Shown: piece by piece, positions 29,394 through 38,179 of the stretch | Numbering within the stretch: the first letter of the stretch is position 1 | How the letters are laid out: every line of letters starts with the position of its first letter | From: Mantamonas sphyraenae | Taxonomy: Eukaryota; CRuMs; Mantamonadidae | DNA: 64,000 bases | Assembly: GCA_026936335.1 (NCBI GenBank) | Contig: JAPMXV010000018.1 | Span: forward strand, 217,266 to 281,265 | Direction: 5' to 3' | Made by a program: the position numbers and the translations under genes | Notes under the pieces: generated by a model | Told to the model about the DNA's origin: nothing | The model's input: the letters and a program-made list of their open reading frames with translations, nothing else | Databases searched by the model: none

Positions 29394-31964
29394 TCAGTAC
29401 ACCCTGCTCACCAGCTTCCTCTTGTGGCGCCATCGCCATCGCATTGTGCTCAGAGCAGTCTCTTGATTGGCTTCGACGAAAAACAGGTTGTCCAGCAGCT
29501 GGTAGAGCTTGGGATGCTTGGCCATCCAGGCGACAAAGCTGAGCTCAAAGCCAAAGCTGAGACTCATGGAGGACGTGCCATCCAGATCCTGCATGGATGT
29601 GCTGGTGGAGTAGGCTGTGGCCAGAGGGGAACCAGGGGTGTCTTTGGGATCAAATGCGGCATCGTCGGCCAGGCTGTTGCTGCTTCCGCTGCTGCTCATG
29701 CCCTGACCCGTGCTCTGACTGCCCTGGATCTGTTCGAGGGCGTAGCAACCAAAGGCCACGAGGTAAAAGTATCGCTCGAGGTAGTTTGTGGCGCGGCGGA
29801 GATAGTACTCGCGCTTGGCTGGCTTGGGGTGGAGCTCGCCCTGGCGTTTGCACTGTTCCGTTGCATGGCGCAGACTCTGCATGGCGTTGCACTTGTCGAT
29901 GGCTGCGTCGACCAGTCGCTTGACGCGTGTGCCGTCCATGTGCTCGACGAGCGAGCGGATGACAGCAAACTCGCCGTTGAGCAGATCGGGAGTGTCGAGT
30001 ACACTCTCGGTTTCAAAGGCCAGCCGCTTGAGCTCATGAAAGGCGTGACCCAGGTCGTCGTTGACAATAACCGCGTCGAAATTGCTTTCGTCGATGGTGT
30101 GGCCTTCCATCCATTGGGCGGCCGAGGCCAGTTCCTCGTTGCGGCCGTCGTGCAGCAGGCGTGTCTCGAGAGTGTGCACATCGGGAGGCTTGACGAGCAC
30201 AAGCACAGGACGGGAGGGCAGGGCACGCGCCACTTCTGCGTGCTCAATGTACGACACAAACAGTCGGATGCGCTCGGGTCCGCCGAGGGAGTGGATGTCC
30301 ACGGAGGGCTCGGGAACAAGCAGATTGTCGTCGTCGGTGTCCAGGCGAAAGCCCAGGCGTTCCTCGTCGATTTCGGGTGTTTCCAACCCGACGTCCTCCA
30401 CCTCAAACTCTTCTGGGAACTGCTGTTCCAGGCCGTTGGCTAGGGTGCGTTTGCCGCTGCCTTGCGGTCCAATGAGGCAGATAGGCCTGCGGGGCTCACT
30501 CAAAGCACGCTGGTGAATCAGCGGCCACAGCAGGGTGGCCACGACCATGGCTGTGGTGGTACGCCCGCGTCCCATCTGGCAGTTGAACACCAGTGCCGTG
30601 TCTGGGTCGGAGCCCTTGAGCAGATCCACAAGCTCGTCAAAGTCCTTTTCCTCGGGCGCCGTTTCGTCCGTGATGGGAATGCGGTGAAAGTGGACGTCGT
30701 AGCCATGCTCGTCACGGTAGGTGCGGAAGAGCTGGGGTAGGGTGTGCACGCTCTCCAGTGGTTCGTCCATGAGGGTGTTCTTGAACACCTCTGGCTCGGC
30801 CCAAAAGTCCACACGGCCGTCGCCACGTTGGTCAACGGCAACCTGCACGGCCTGCGCGACCTTTTGCTCGAGCTGGGAAATCTCGTGGCCTTCGATGCCC
30901 GGGTAGGACACGTTCTCGTTGACATTCTCTGAGTGGCGAAGGGTGAAGGGGCGGCCGTTGACATAGAGGACGACCTCTTCGCGCATGTTTGTCCAGCGGA
31001 CCTTTCGGAATCCCTTGTCCTCGGTGAGGTACTGGAGCACCTGTTGGATGCCGTCGACGGTGGGTTGGGCACAGCCAAAGATGGGCAGGCCGCTGACCTG
31101 GCGAAAGTTGGGGACGTCGTCGCCAAACTTTTTGCGCAGCACATGGATGTCTGGGAAGTGGTCCTCCTTGATCTGGTAGCCGCTGGGTTTGTTGCTGATG
31201 GTGATGGTTTTGTGCAGGTAGCGCGTCTCTCCCAACGAGTCGAGCAGGCGGAAGAGCTGCGGGTGGGCGGCCAGCCATTTGGCAAACGATCCGTCCTGCC
31301 CCTCCTCTGCTTGCTGGTTGAGGTGGCCCGCATAGGCCACCAGGAAAAAGTAGCGTTCGAGCAGGCTAAAGGCACGGTTGAGAATGACGGTGCGGCGTTT
31401 GGGTTTGCGTTCCAGTTCGCTCGCCCGCTTTGTGACGACGATGGACTGGCGCAGGTTGACCTGGTGTCCGCAGGCGTCAATCATACGGTCGACCAGAGCC
31501 TTGAGCTCGTAGCCGCGGTCCAGATGCTGCACGAGCTTGCGGATGACCTTGAAGTAGCCGTTCTCGTAGTCGGGTGTGAAGATGAGTTCGCGCAGGTTCT
31601 GGTATGCCTCTTCGTCGTCGTCGTCTCCCATGAGGACGGTGTGTGTGGCCATGGCCTCACTCTGGCTCAGCCACTCCTCACTCTGCTGGACTAGCTGGAG
31701 AATGCGCTCCTGGGAAAAGTGGTAGCCGTCGGCGGTGCGCTCTCGGTAGCGATGGAGGACATGATCGATGGAGCGTGGCCGAATACTGATGACAAACGGG
31801 TCGAGGAGTTGTTTGCTGCTGATGATTTGGGTGGCACCCTGGTGATCGACGTCCATGATGGCAATCTTGTGTGCGTCGTGGATGGTCTGGATCTGCTCCA
31901 AGGATGTGCCGTACAGATGTTCACCGACTTGAGCCCACTCCAGAAACTCATTGTTGTCAATCAT
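29394..31964 (-). CDS. Paladin-like phosphatase with guanylate-kinase domains, C-terminal part
   Basis: 856 residues, no intron. It opens in the middle of a guanylate kinase domain: NNEFLEWAQVGEHLYGTS and AIMDVDHQGATQI are the classic GMP-site and core motifs. A paladin helical block follows (LNRAFSLLERYFFLVAYAG), then a second paladin phosphatase unit with FRQVSGLPIFGCAQP, MREEVVLYVNGRPF and the Cys-x5-Arg loop VFNCQMGRGRTTT. Next is a second kinase-like unit with P-loop CLIGPQGSGKRTL and a LID/C-terminal stretch ending FDAVIVNDDLGHAF, then another helical block (ATNYLERYFYLVAFG). The kinase units sit between the Cys-x5-Arg loop and the helical block of each paladin repeat. It begins at ATGA, overlapping the stop of the upstream frame by four bases. 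Confidence 0.85.
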   Translation of the reverse strand: MIDNNEFLEWAQVGEHLYGTSLEQIQTIHDAHKIAIMDVDHQGATQIISSKQLLDPFVISIRPRSIDHVLHRYRERTADGYHFSQERILQLVQQSEEWLSQSEAMATHTVLMGDDDDEEAYQNLRELIFTPDYENGYFKVIRKLVQHLDRGYELKALVDRMIDACGHQVNLRQSIVVTKRASELERKPKRRTVILNRAFSLLERYFFLVAYAGHLNQQAEEGQDGSFAKWLAAHPQLFRLLDSLGETRYLHKTITISNKPSGYQIKEDHFPDIHVLRKKFGDDVPNFRQVSGLPIFGCAQPTVDGIQQVLQYLTEDKGFRKVRWTNMREEVVLYVNGRPFTLRHSENVNENVSYPGIEGHEISQLEQKVAQAVQVAVDQRGDGRVDFWAEPEVFKNTLMDEPLESVHTLPQLFRTYRDEHGYDVHFHRIPITDETAPEEKDFDELVDLLKGSDPDTALVFNCQMGRGRTTTAMVVATLLWPLIHQRALSEPRRPICLIGPQGSGKRTLANGLEQQFPEEFEVEDVGLETPEIDEERLGFRLDTDDDNLLVPEPSVDIHSLGGPERIRLFVSYIEHAEVARALPSRPVLVLVKPPDVHTLETRLLHDGRNEELASAAQWMEGHTIDESNFDAVIVNDDLGHAFHELKRLAFETESVLDTPDLLNGEFAVIRSLVEHMDGTRVKRLVDAAIDKCNAMQSLRHATEQCKRQGELHPKPAKREYYLRRATNYLERYFYLVAFGCYALEQIQGSQSTGQGMSSSGSSNSLADDAAFDPKDTPGSPLATAYSTSTSMQDLDGTSSMSLSFGFELSFVAWMAKHPKLYQLLDNLFFVEANQETALSTMRWRWRHKRKLVSRVY

Positions 31965-33073
31965 GCGCGCTCAAATTCGTCGCGCTCAACGTGGATGTGT
32001 GCGTGTTCGAGGGGCGACGAGTCACTTGGGGCAACTTCATCGTCGCGCAGCGTGCGTGTGGTGTGGGAGACGCAGAAACCGAGATCATCGGGAAATTGGT
32101 GGAGGAGGCGCTGGATGAGGAAGCTCTTGCCGACAGCCGGGGGACCCGTGATGATGACGGGTCTGCGGAAGCCCTCGAGAGGCGCGTGGGTATCGAGCGG
32201 AGGCAGATTGGTGTCGCGTGCTCGGCGGAAGTGCATCCAAAGCTGGGCCATGATGGAAGCGAGGGTAGAGCGGGTGGCACCAGTTTGGCAAGAAAACACA
32301 ACGGCAGCGGTGGCGTCGTGCGAGTAGGCCTGGTCGAGGACAGCAGCGATGGCGTCAAAGTCCGCTGCCTCTGCGCCGTGATCCTCGCTAATGCCCACGC
32401 GGCTGTACTGGACTTGGTCGAGGCCCTGCACGAGATCTCGCCACGTCTGGACGTCGTTGATGTCCATGGAGTCCGGCTGTGCTCCGGCACGTCCCGACGG
32501 CTGCTCTTTCCAGTAGCAGAAAGGCTGGCTGGTGTCTGAGGAAGAAGAGGCGTAGGAGAGGAGCCATTCAGCCATGTCGGATTCGATTTGTTCCGGGTCG
32601 TCGACACTGATGCGCTTGCTGAGCTTGGAGGGTGTGCGAGCGGCAAGCGGTTCGCCATTGACAAAGAGGCTGGGGTCCTCGCGGACATTGACCCAGAAGA
32701 CAGTGTGGCAGCCGAGAGAGGCGACGTGTTCGACGACGTCGACGACCCCTTTGGCCTTGGGCTGTGCGCAGGCAAAGAGGCGGAGAGAGGAAGAGAGTTC
32801 GTCGCCGTCGTTGCCGCCGTCGTCTCCATCGAGGCGAGCCCAAGGCACCTCGCGAAAGTTGGGCATGGAAGACGATGGAGAAGAGTCGGCGTCGTCGTCG
32901 TCTGCATGCGTGATCATGCCTGGGAAGTGGTCGTGCTTGAGAACGTAGCGGTCAAGGACGCGTGTTCCTTTGGCAAGAAACTCTGTGCGCTCTTTGGTGG
33001 CCTTGCGAGCTTGGGTGCCCCTCACACGCTTTTGGATGCGAGTTGCTGCGTGGTCTGGGGTCAATGAGGACAT
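31961..33073 (-). CDS. Paladin-like phosphatase with guanylate-kinase domains, N-terminal part
   Basis: 370 residues from the ATG at 33073 (MSSLTPDHAATRIQKRVRG). The start contains an IQ calmodulin-binding motif. The first paladin unit follows: SLRLFACAQPKAKG, TVFWVNVREDPSLFVNGEPL and the loop VFSCQTGATRSTL (Cys-x5-Arg). A guanylate kinase domain then starts with the P-loop ITGPPAVGKSF and VSHTTRTLRDDEVAP, HVERDEFER and stops. The missing remainder (MIDNNEFLEWA...) begins in another frame within four bases, so the domain is continuous across the break. Together the two parts make a protein of about 1,225 residues. Paladins are mostly regarded as catalytically poor phosphatases, but here both Cys-x5-Arg loops are intact. 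The gene is divergent from the TKL kinase gene, with a GT/GC microsatellite between them. Confidence 0.82.
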   Translation of the reverse strand: MSSLTPDHAATRIQKRVRGTQARKATKERTEFLAKGTRVLDRYVLKHDHFPGMITHADDDDADSSPSSSMPNFREVPWARLDGDDGGNDGDELSSSLRLFACAQPKAKGVVDVVEHVASLGCHTVFWVNVREDPSLFVNGEPLAARTPSKLSKRISVDDPEQIESDMAEWLLSYASSSSDTSQPFCYWKEQPSGRAGAQPDSMDINDVQTWRDLVQGLDQVQYSRVGISEDHGAEAADFDAIAAVLDQAYSHDATAAVVFSCQTGATRSTLASIMAQLWMHFRRARDTNLPPLDTHAPLEGFRRPVIITGPPAVGKSFLIQRLLHQFPDDLGFCVSHTTRTLRDDEVAPSDSSPLEHAHIHVERDEFERA

Positions 33074-33187
33074 GTGGGGGATTTGTTGGGTTGGTGGAGG
33101 CGGAGCAGCGGCAGGGAAGCCGTCGTTTGGGGAGGGAGACGGGTGCAGAGGAGGAAGATGGGATGAGAGAGTGGTGGGAGGTACGTG

Positions 33188-33189
<2 letters not shown>

Positions 33190-33234
<45 letters not shown>

Positions 33235-33239
33235 CGCGC
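33190..33239. repeat. (GT)n-(GC)n microsatellite
   Basis: About 37 bases of alternating G and T run directly into about 13 bases of alternating G and C. It lies 117 bp upstream of the paladin-like start (33073, minus) and 38 bp upstream of the TKL kinase start (33278, plus), in a bidirectional promoter. Alternating purine-pyrimidine DNA of this kind readily adopts the Z form. Confidence 0.9.
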
Positions 33240-33277
33240 TGTGGCAGCAAAAGAGGAGGCAGCGCACCGAAGGGAGG

Positions 33278-35298
33278 ATGCCGCCGCCGCTGACGTGTTC
33301 GGGATTCTGCTGCGAGTCCATCTCGTACAGCGTGGCAATCACGGGCTTGACAGACGGGCTGCACCTCATGAACAGCGTGATTTCTGTGTTTGAGCTCCTG
33401 TGCTTCCTGTTTGTGCTGTTCAAACTGAACGCGTCGTACAGGTCACTGCAGCGGCAGCTGATGCCTGACCACGAGAACGGACAGGTGGACCTGAGCCCGT
33501 ACGACTCGTTGTTGACAGGTCGGCGGACGGCGTTTGTGCATCCATACTTCTTCCACTTTGTGCAGGGGGCGTGTCTGTGGTTCGTGCTGCAGGCACTCTC
33601 GCTGATCCTACCCGAGGGGACATTTGCATCGATCATGGGCCACATCCTGTACATGGGCCATGCATTCATCGACAACTTTGTGATTGTGTTTGCGTTTCAG
33701 AAGCAGGTGAACGCACAGGCGCTGAGCCGGACGCTGAAGGCCTGCTTTGTCTTTGTCGTGCTAAAGGGCGGCTTTATGCTCATCTACACGATCCAGTTCC
33801 AGTGTGCGTGGTGCCCTTTGTTTTTCCCAGCGCCACAGGCAGTTTACTTGTACGCGCTGTTTGCGCTGGCGTACGGGCTGGTGCTGTTGCTTTGCGTGGA
33901 CGGGAAAGTGCGCATCTGGGCAGGCTCCTGGGCGCCGCGACAGTCGATCACGGGCTGGGTGGTCTACCTGATGGTGACCTACTTTGTGGGCACGGTGGGC
34001 GCAGGCGTTGCTGGTTACGGCGTGGACATCGGGTTTTGCATCCTGAGTGGGGCGGTGATTTTGTACACGACCGCCTACGCGTACCTTCTTTACGTGACCA
34101 TTCTGAAGGATAGCGCGCTGATCAACGAGATGACCATGGGGGGTCGAGCAGATGACATGTTGGGGGAGTCGCTGTTGACGGATGGGCGTGTGCAGGTGCA
34201 AGCGAGCGGGATGTCGGGAGACGTGAAGGAAGACGACGTGCAAATGGCACTGCACATCAAACTGCGCCGCAGCCTGGAAAAGAGCAACGTGAACTTTATC
34301 GATCCTGCGCAGATCAAGCTGGTGACACGAATCGGCGTGGGCGGGTTTGGGGAGGTGTTCAAAGGGTCCTGGCGCGGGACACCGGTGGCTGTGAAGAAGC
34401 TGTTTGCGTTTGACCAGGGGACGAAAAAGACTCAGAAAGAGGCCCTGACGGAGTTTTTGAAGGAAGTGCGCACAATGTCGTCGCTCCAGCATCCAAACGT
34501 GGTGCATTTTCTCGGGGTCGTGTTTCAGCCTGACTACCACGCCATGGTGACGGAGTTTTTGTGGACAAGGGGTCGATGTTTGATATTCTACATGCAGGGG
34601 CCACGGGATTGAGCGGAGATGAGGTTGTGGAGGGTGGGGCAGGGGTGCAGAGCAACAGCAGCAGCGAGGAAGAGGCACAAGGCCAAGGGCAGGGGAAGCA
34701 AAGGCAGAAGGGCAAGGGAAGTGTGACAGGGAAGGAGAACAAGATCAGTGGTGACAGCAAGGACGAGCAGCAGAGAGGACTGGAACTGGAGGAGCTGCTT
34801 GGGTACGCGGTGGATATTGCGCGCGGGATGGCGTACCTGCACGCACACAACCCGCCTATCATCCACCGCGACCTGAAGTCGCACAACCTGCTGCTGGACG
34901 CCAACGGGAACATCAAGGTGTGCGACTTTGGATTGGCGAAAGTGAAGCTGCAGACGGCAAACCACACGCGCATTGGAACAGTGCAGTGGGCGGCGCCGGA
35001 GATCCTTCGGGAGGAGGAGTACAACGAAAAAGCAGACGTGTACAGCTTTGGGGTGGTGTTGTGGGAGCTTGCGACAGGGAGAATCCCGTATGAGGGGCTG
35101 TCGACCTTCAAGATTGGACACCGGGTGGCGTTCAAAGGGTGCTTTCTGGAAGTTCCGGAATGGCTGGACGAAGAACTGGTGGGCATCATGCGCGATTGCT
35201 GGGAGTTGGATGTGCAGGCGCGGCCGTCGTTTGAGGTGGTTTTGGATCGACTGCAAAGGAAGCGCGGCCTGCTGCGCTTCGCCAAACAAACGAATTGA
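33278..35298 (+). CDS. Multispanning receptor-like TKL protein kinase, with a frame break
   Basis: About seven hydrophobic helices occupy residues 20-300 (for example VISVFELLCFLFVLFKL and AVYLYALFALAYGLVLLL). A tyrosine-kinase-like kinase domain follows: GVGGFGEVFKGSWRGTPVAV, with AVKK, and TMSSLQHPNVVHFLGVVF. The first frame runs to a stop at 34612, but the conserved sequence MVTEF should continue as VDKGSMFDILH, which is encoded in another frame from 34561. The switch falls on T5 at 34556-34560; T6 would restore it. The C-lobe has IIHRDLKSHNLLLD, VCDFGLAKVK, GTVQWAAPEIL and DVYSFGVVLWELATG. An 80-residue Gln/Lys/Ser-rich insert sits at the hinge. The arrangement resembles receptor-like TKL kinases of amoebae and other protists; ligand unknown. 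The start at 33278 (MPPPLTCSG) avoids the upstream microsatellite. Confidence 0.82.
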
Positions 35299-35363
35299 AA
35301 CGAGCATGGGACTGGTGAGTGGGCAATGAAGATGGAACGAGAGCGTGTGACTTTGGTTTGGGC

Positions 35364-36063
35364 ATGACGGGTAGGCATGTGAGAGCTTTGACTGACGCAT
35401 TCCGGGGGCAGTCGCGTGGAAAGACAATTGTGCTTGTGCTGAGCACGCTTTTGGGGGTGTGGGCTGCGCTGGTGAGCGGAGCCGTGGATCTGGGACTGTC
35501 CGAGGAGACCATGGGTCATGTGCAGCTGGTAAGTGGCGTGGGCATGTTTGGGTGTGCAGGGAGTGTGGAGGAACAACGCCGCCGGGAAGACGGGGTTGCG
35601 GCGAGTCCAACAAAGTGACGTCACCAGGCGCCTTTTACAGCTGAGAAGGAGTCGCCACAAGACCCCGTTGGGTGGGATGTGTGACCAAGGGTGCCATACA
35701 TGCATGGGAGCGTGTGACGGAAGGTCGTAGGGATATGGATGGGCCAGCACAGAGGAGCAGGCGGCGGTGCAATTGGTCGCATGGGGTTGCTTGGCCGCAC
35801 AGCCATTTCCAGTGGAGAGTACAGGGCACACAGCTGACACGCGGGCGGGTTGGGCACATGTACACCGGAATATGTGTGGCTGTGTTGTGTGTGTGTTTGC
35901 ACAGAGCCCTGCGTATGCAATTGTGGCGTACGGGTTGTACGGGTTGTCTCTGGTGCTGTACGGGGTGGCGACGTTCAACGATGTGCCCAAGGCTCACGCA
36001 GAGCTGCTGCAGGACATCCAGCGTGCTCACAAAGGACTGGAGGAGAAGGGGATGCGCTGGTGA
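35364..36063 (+). CDS. DPM3: Dolichol-phosphate mannosyltransferase subunit 3
   Basis: The model is join(35364..35528, 35905..36063), 107 residues, with a 376-nt phase-0 intron (GTAAGT...TTTGCACAG). Two membrane helices (KTIVLVLSTLLGVWAALVSG and YAIVAYGLYGLSLVLYG) are followed by the DPM3 signature VATFNDVPKAHAELLQDIQ and ending GLEEKGMRW, closely matching the human C-terminus in spacing. DPM3 tethers the catalytic DPM1 subunit to the ER membrane, where dolichol-phosphate mannose is made for N-glycans, GPI anchors and O-mannose. The start at 35364 gives MTGRHVRALTDAFRG. Its presence implies a three-subunit DPM synthase. Confidence 0.88.
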
Positions 36064-36145
36064 TGGAGCAGGGGCAGAATATCGAATACAAGGATTTTCA
36101 TTTTGGGCGAGGGAATGGCTGGGGCGTGGAGTGCGGCGTGCAGTC

Positions 36146-37150
36146 TCACCAACCCATCGCCGAGTTGACGTGGCGTTGCAGAGCCTCAAACACAGTGAAT
36201 GTGCCGACGGTGTGAGGGGCGAGGCGGGCGTAGTGGGAAACAAAGCCGGACATGAGACCTCGGCGGATGCCGTCAATGCGGTATGTCTTGACGAGGCAAT
36301 CGATGGGGCCCTTGTAGAGGGCGTTGCGGCCCTTTTCGTTGTACATACGGGAAGAGACGACGTCGAACGGGTTCATGGCGGTGGTGACGGCGAGGCCGGC
36401 AACAAGCGAAGCAAGGAAGTGAGTGTAGATGTTGTCTTCGAGAGCAGGAACGTGGGTGAGAAGGGTCTGTTTGATCTGGTCGTAGGTGGAGAGTTGGACG
36501 GCGGAGCCGACGGCGACACGGAGGGAGGCAGCCTGCCAACCGCGGTAGAGTCCGGAGAAGCCTTCGGCCTGGACCACAGAGCGGAAGCCGTCGGTCATGG
36601 AGGAGTAAAGGTGCTGGTGCTGGCCGATGCTGACTGCAGAGCTCTGGGCCTGGAGGCGGACCTTGATCATAAAGAAGGGGCTTGCAACACCCGCGCCGAG
36701 GGCGCCGGCAATTGCACCTGCGGCAAGGCCCTTGATTAGGAAGAAGGGGTCATCCTTTGCAGAAATGCCCATGGTGTCCTTGAGGGCGTTGTAGGTGCCG
36801 AGACGGACGCCGTTCATGACAAACTGGTACCACATGGCTGGGACAAGGCCGCTTTGAATGCCTGCAAGGCCCTCTTCACGCAGGATGCGTCCAAAGGCCT
36901 GAAAGACGCCCGTGTATGCACGCTGGGCATTGGCGCCGGTGAGTTCGTTCTGCAGCTGAAAGCGGGTTTTCACGGTCTCGATGGGGTTTGTGCCGATGCA
37001 GACAAAGGCTGTGGCGCCTCCGCCGAGTGCGTAGTTGACCCAGAGGGGCTTGGTGGAGGGGGGAGGAGTGGATGCATTGTTTTCCGCAGGGGCCCATGCG
37101 ACCACGGGTGCGGAGATTGGGGTGGGTTGCAGGGCAGAGCGAGCAAACAT
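36146..37150 (-). CDS. Mitochondrial carrier (SLC25) family transporter
   Basis: A 334-residue carrier with three repeats. The signature Px[DE]xx[KR] motifs are visible as NPIETVKTRFQ in repeat 1, SPFFMIKVRLQ in repeat 2 (with a Phe in place of the acid) and NPFDVVSSRMYN in repeat 3. Six transmembrane helices fit the family. The repeat 2 and 3 motifs and overall layout resemble the SLC25A34/35 and yeast Oac1 (oxaloacetate/sulfate) subgroup, so a dicarboxylate-type substrate is likely but not proven. The 40-residue N-terminal extension before WVNYALGGG is Pro/Ala/Ser-rich. The ATG at 37150 begins MFARSALQPTP. Confidence 0.88.
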   Translation of the reverse strand: MFARSALQPTPISAPVVAWAPAENNASTPPPSTKPLWVNYALGGGATAFVCIGTNPIETVKTRFQLQNELTGANAQRAYTGVFQAFGRILREEGLAGIQSGLVPAMWYQFVMNGVRLGTYNALKDTMGISAKDDPFFLIKGLAAGAIAGALGAGVASPFFMIKVRLQAQSSAVSIGQHQHLYSSMTDGFRSVVQAEGFSGLYRGWQAASLRVAVGSAVQLSTYDQIKQTLLTHVPALEDNIYTHFLASLVAGLAVTTAMNPFDVVSSRMYNEKGRNALYKGPIDCLVKTYRIDGIRRGLMSGFVSHYARLAPHTVGTFTVFEALQRHVNSAMGW

Positions 37151-37349
37151 GGCGTTGTCCTGGGTGTGCGGGCGAGGGCGGGGTGACAAGCACGCGGACG
37201 CGGATGCTGTTGCTGCCCAAAACAGGCCTGGGATGAAGGGGAGGGGAATTGAAGATGAGGGAAAGACAAGGATTGGTTGATTGTGGAGGGGAGAGATGGA
37301 TGGCGCGGTGCGCAGCGCGCTGTGAGACACACGAATCGCAGGCGCCAAG

Positions 37350-38159
37350 ATGCTGAATGAGGGAGGCGAGGGGGCTGCGTCGCCCGTGTCGTTTGGTGAC
37401 GAGGAATTGCGGCAGATGATGTCGCCTCGGAGAGGGAGTGGCACAGGCGACGGGATGGGAAAGAAGAAGAAGCGTGCAAAGAAGGCGCCGCAAAAGGTAA
37501 GGGGCAGAGGATGAGATGGTGTTGCCACGGTGGACTGACAAAGGTAGTTTGGGTGGGTGACGGTGGGGGGACAGGTGAAGCTGTTTACGTGGATTGTGAG
37601 CCGTGTGTGGGCTGTGCTGGCGAGGTTGTTTGTTCGGTACGCGCCGGAGCCCGTGCAGGCGGCGGTGGAGAGGGTCAAGAAGGCATACCGAGCGAGAGTG
37701 GAAAGGCTGATCCTGTTGAGGTGGCAACGGTGGGTGTTTGTGGGCGTGCTTGTGCTGGTGTACGTGTGGCGGACGCAACAAGCAAAGCGCGGGTTTCACG
37801 TCGTGACGTACATGCTGGCGATCTATCTGCTGTCGCTGCTGACGGAAATCATCACTCCGTTGGCAGACATGGACGATGAGCGAGCGGATGGACGGCTGCC
37901 GACGCACGGGGACGACGAGGAGTGGAGGCCGTTTGTGGGCAGGCTGTCTGAATTTGAGGCATGGCACAACACGACGCGTGCGTTGCTGGGCTCTCTGTTG
38001 ATCACATGCTTTCCTGCACTGGACGTGGATGTGTTTTGGCCGCTGCTGCTGGTGTTTTTCGTCTACATGTTCAGTTCGCAGCTCGCGCAACGGGTGCAGC
38101 ACATGCAGAAGCACAGGTATTCGCCGTTTGAGATTGGAAGGAAAACAAGATACGGTTGA
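37350..38159 (+). CDS. RER1: RER1 ER-retrieval receptor
   Basis: The model is join(37350..37496, 37575..38159), 243 residues, with a 78-nt phase-0 intron (GTAAGG...GGACAG). After a Lys-rich N-terminus the four-helix RER1 fold is clear: LLRWQRWVFVGVLVLVYVWR, FHVVTYMLAIYLLSLL, the loop LPTHGDDEEWRPFVGRL, SEFEAWHNTTRALLG, VDVFWPLLLVFF, and ending HRYSPFEIGRKTRYG. RER1 recycles escaped ER membrane proteins from the cis-Golgi via COPI. The N-terminus is about 40 residues longer than in yeast or human. Confidence 0.93.
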
Positions 38160-38179
38160 CGTTTGCATTTCCTGCATCA

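Noticed and set aside
34359-35990. A 543-codon minus-strand open frame
   Set aside because: It is antisense to the kinase C-lobe and DPM3 exon 1; composition is random-like.
35672-36739. A 355-codon plus-strand open frame
   Set aside because: It crosses the DPM3 intron and exon 2 in another frame and then runs antisense to the mitochondrial carrier.
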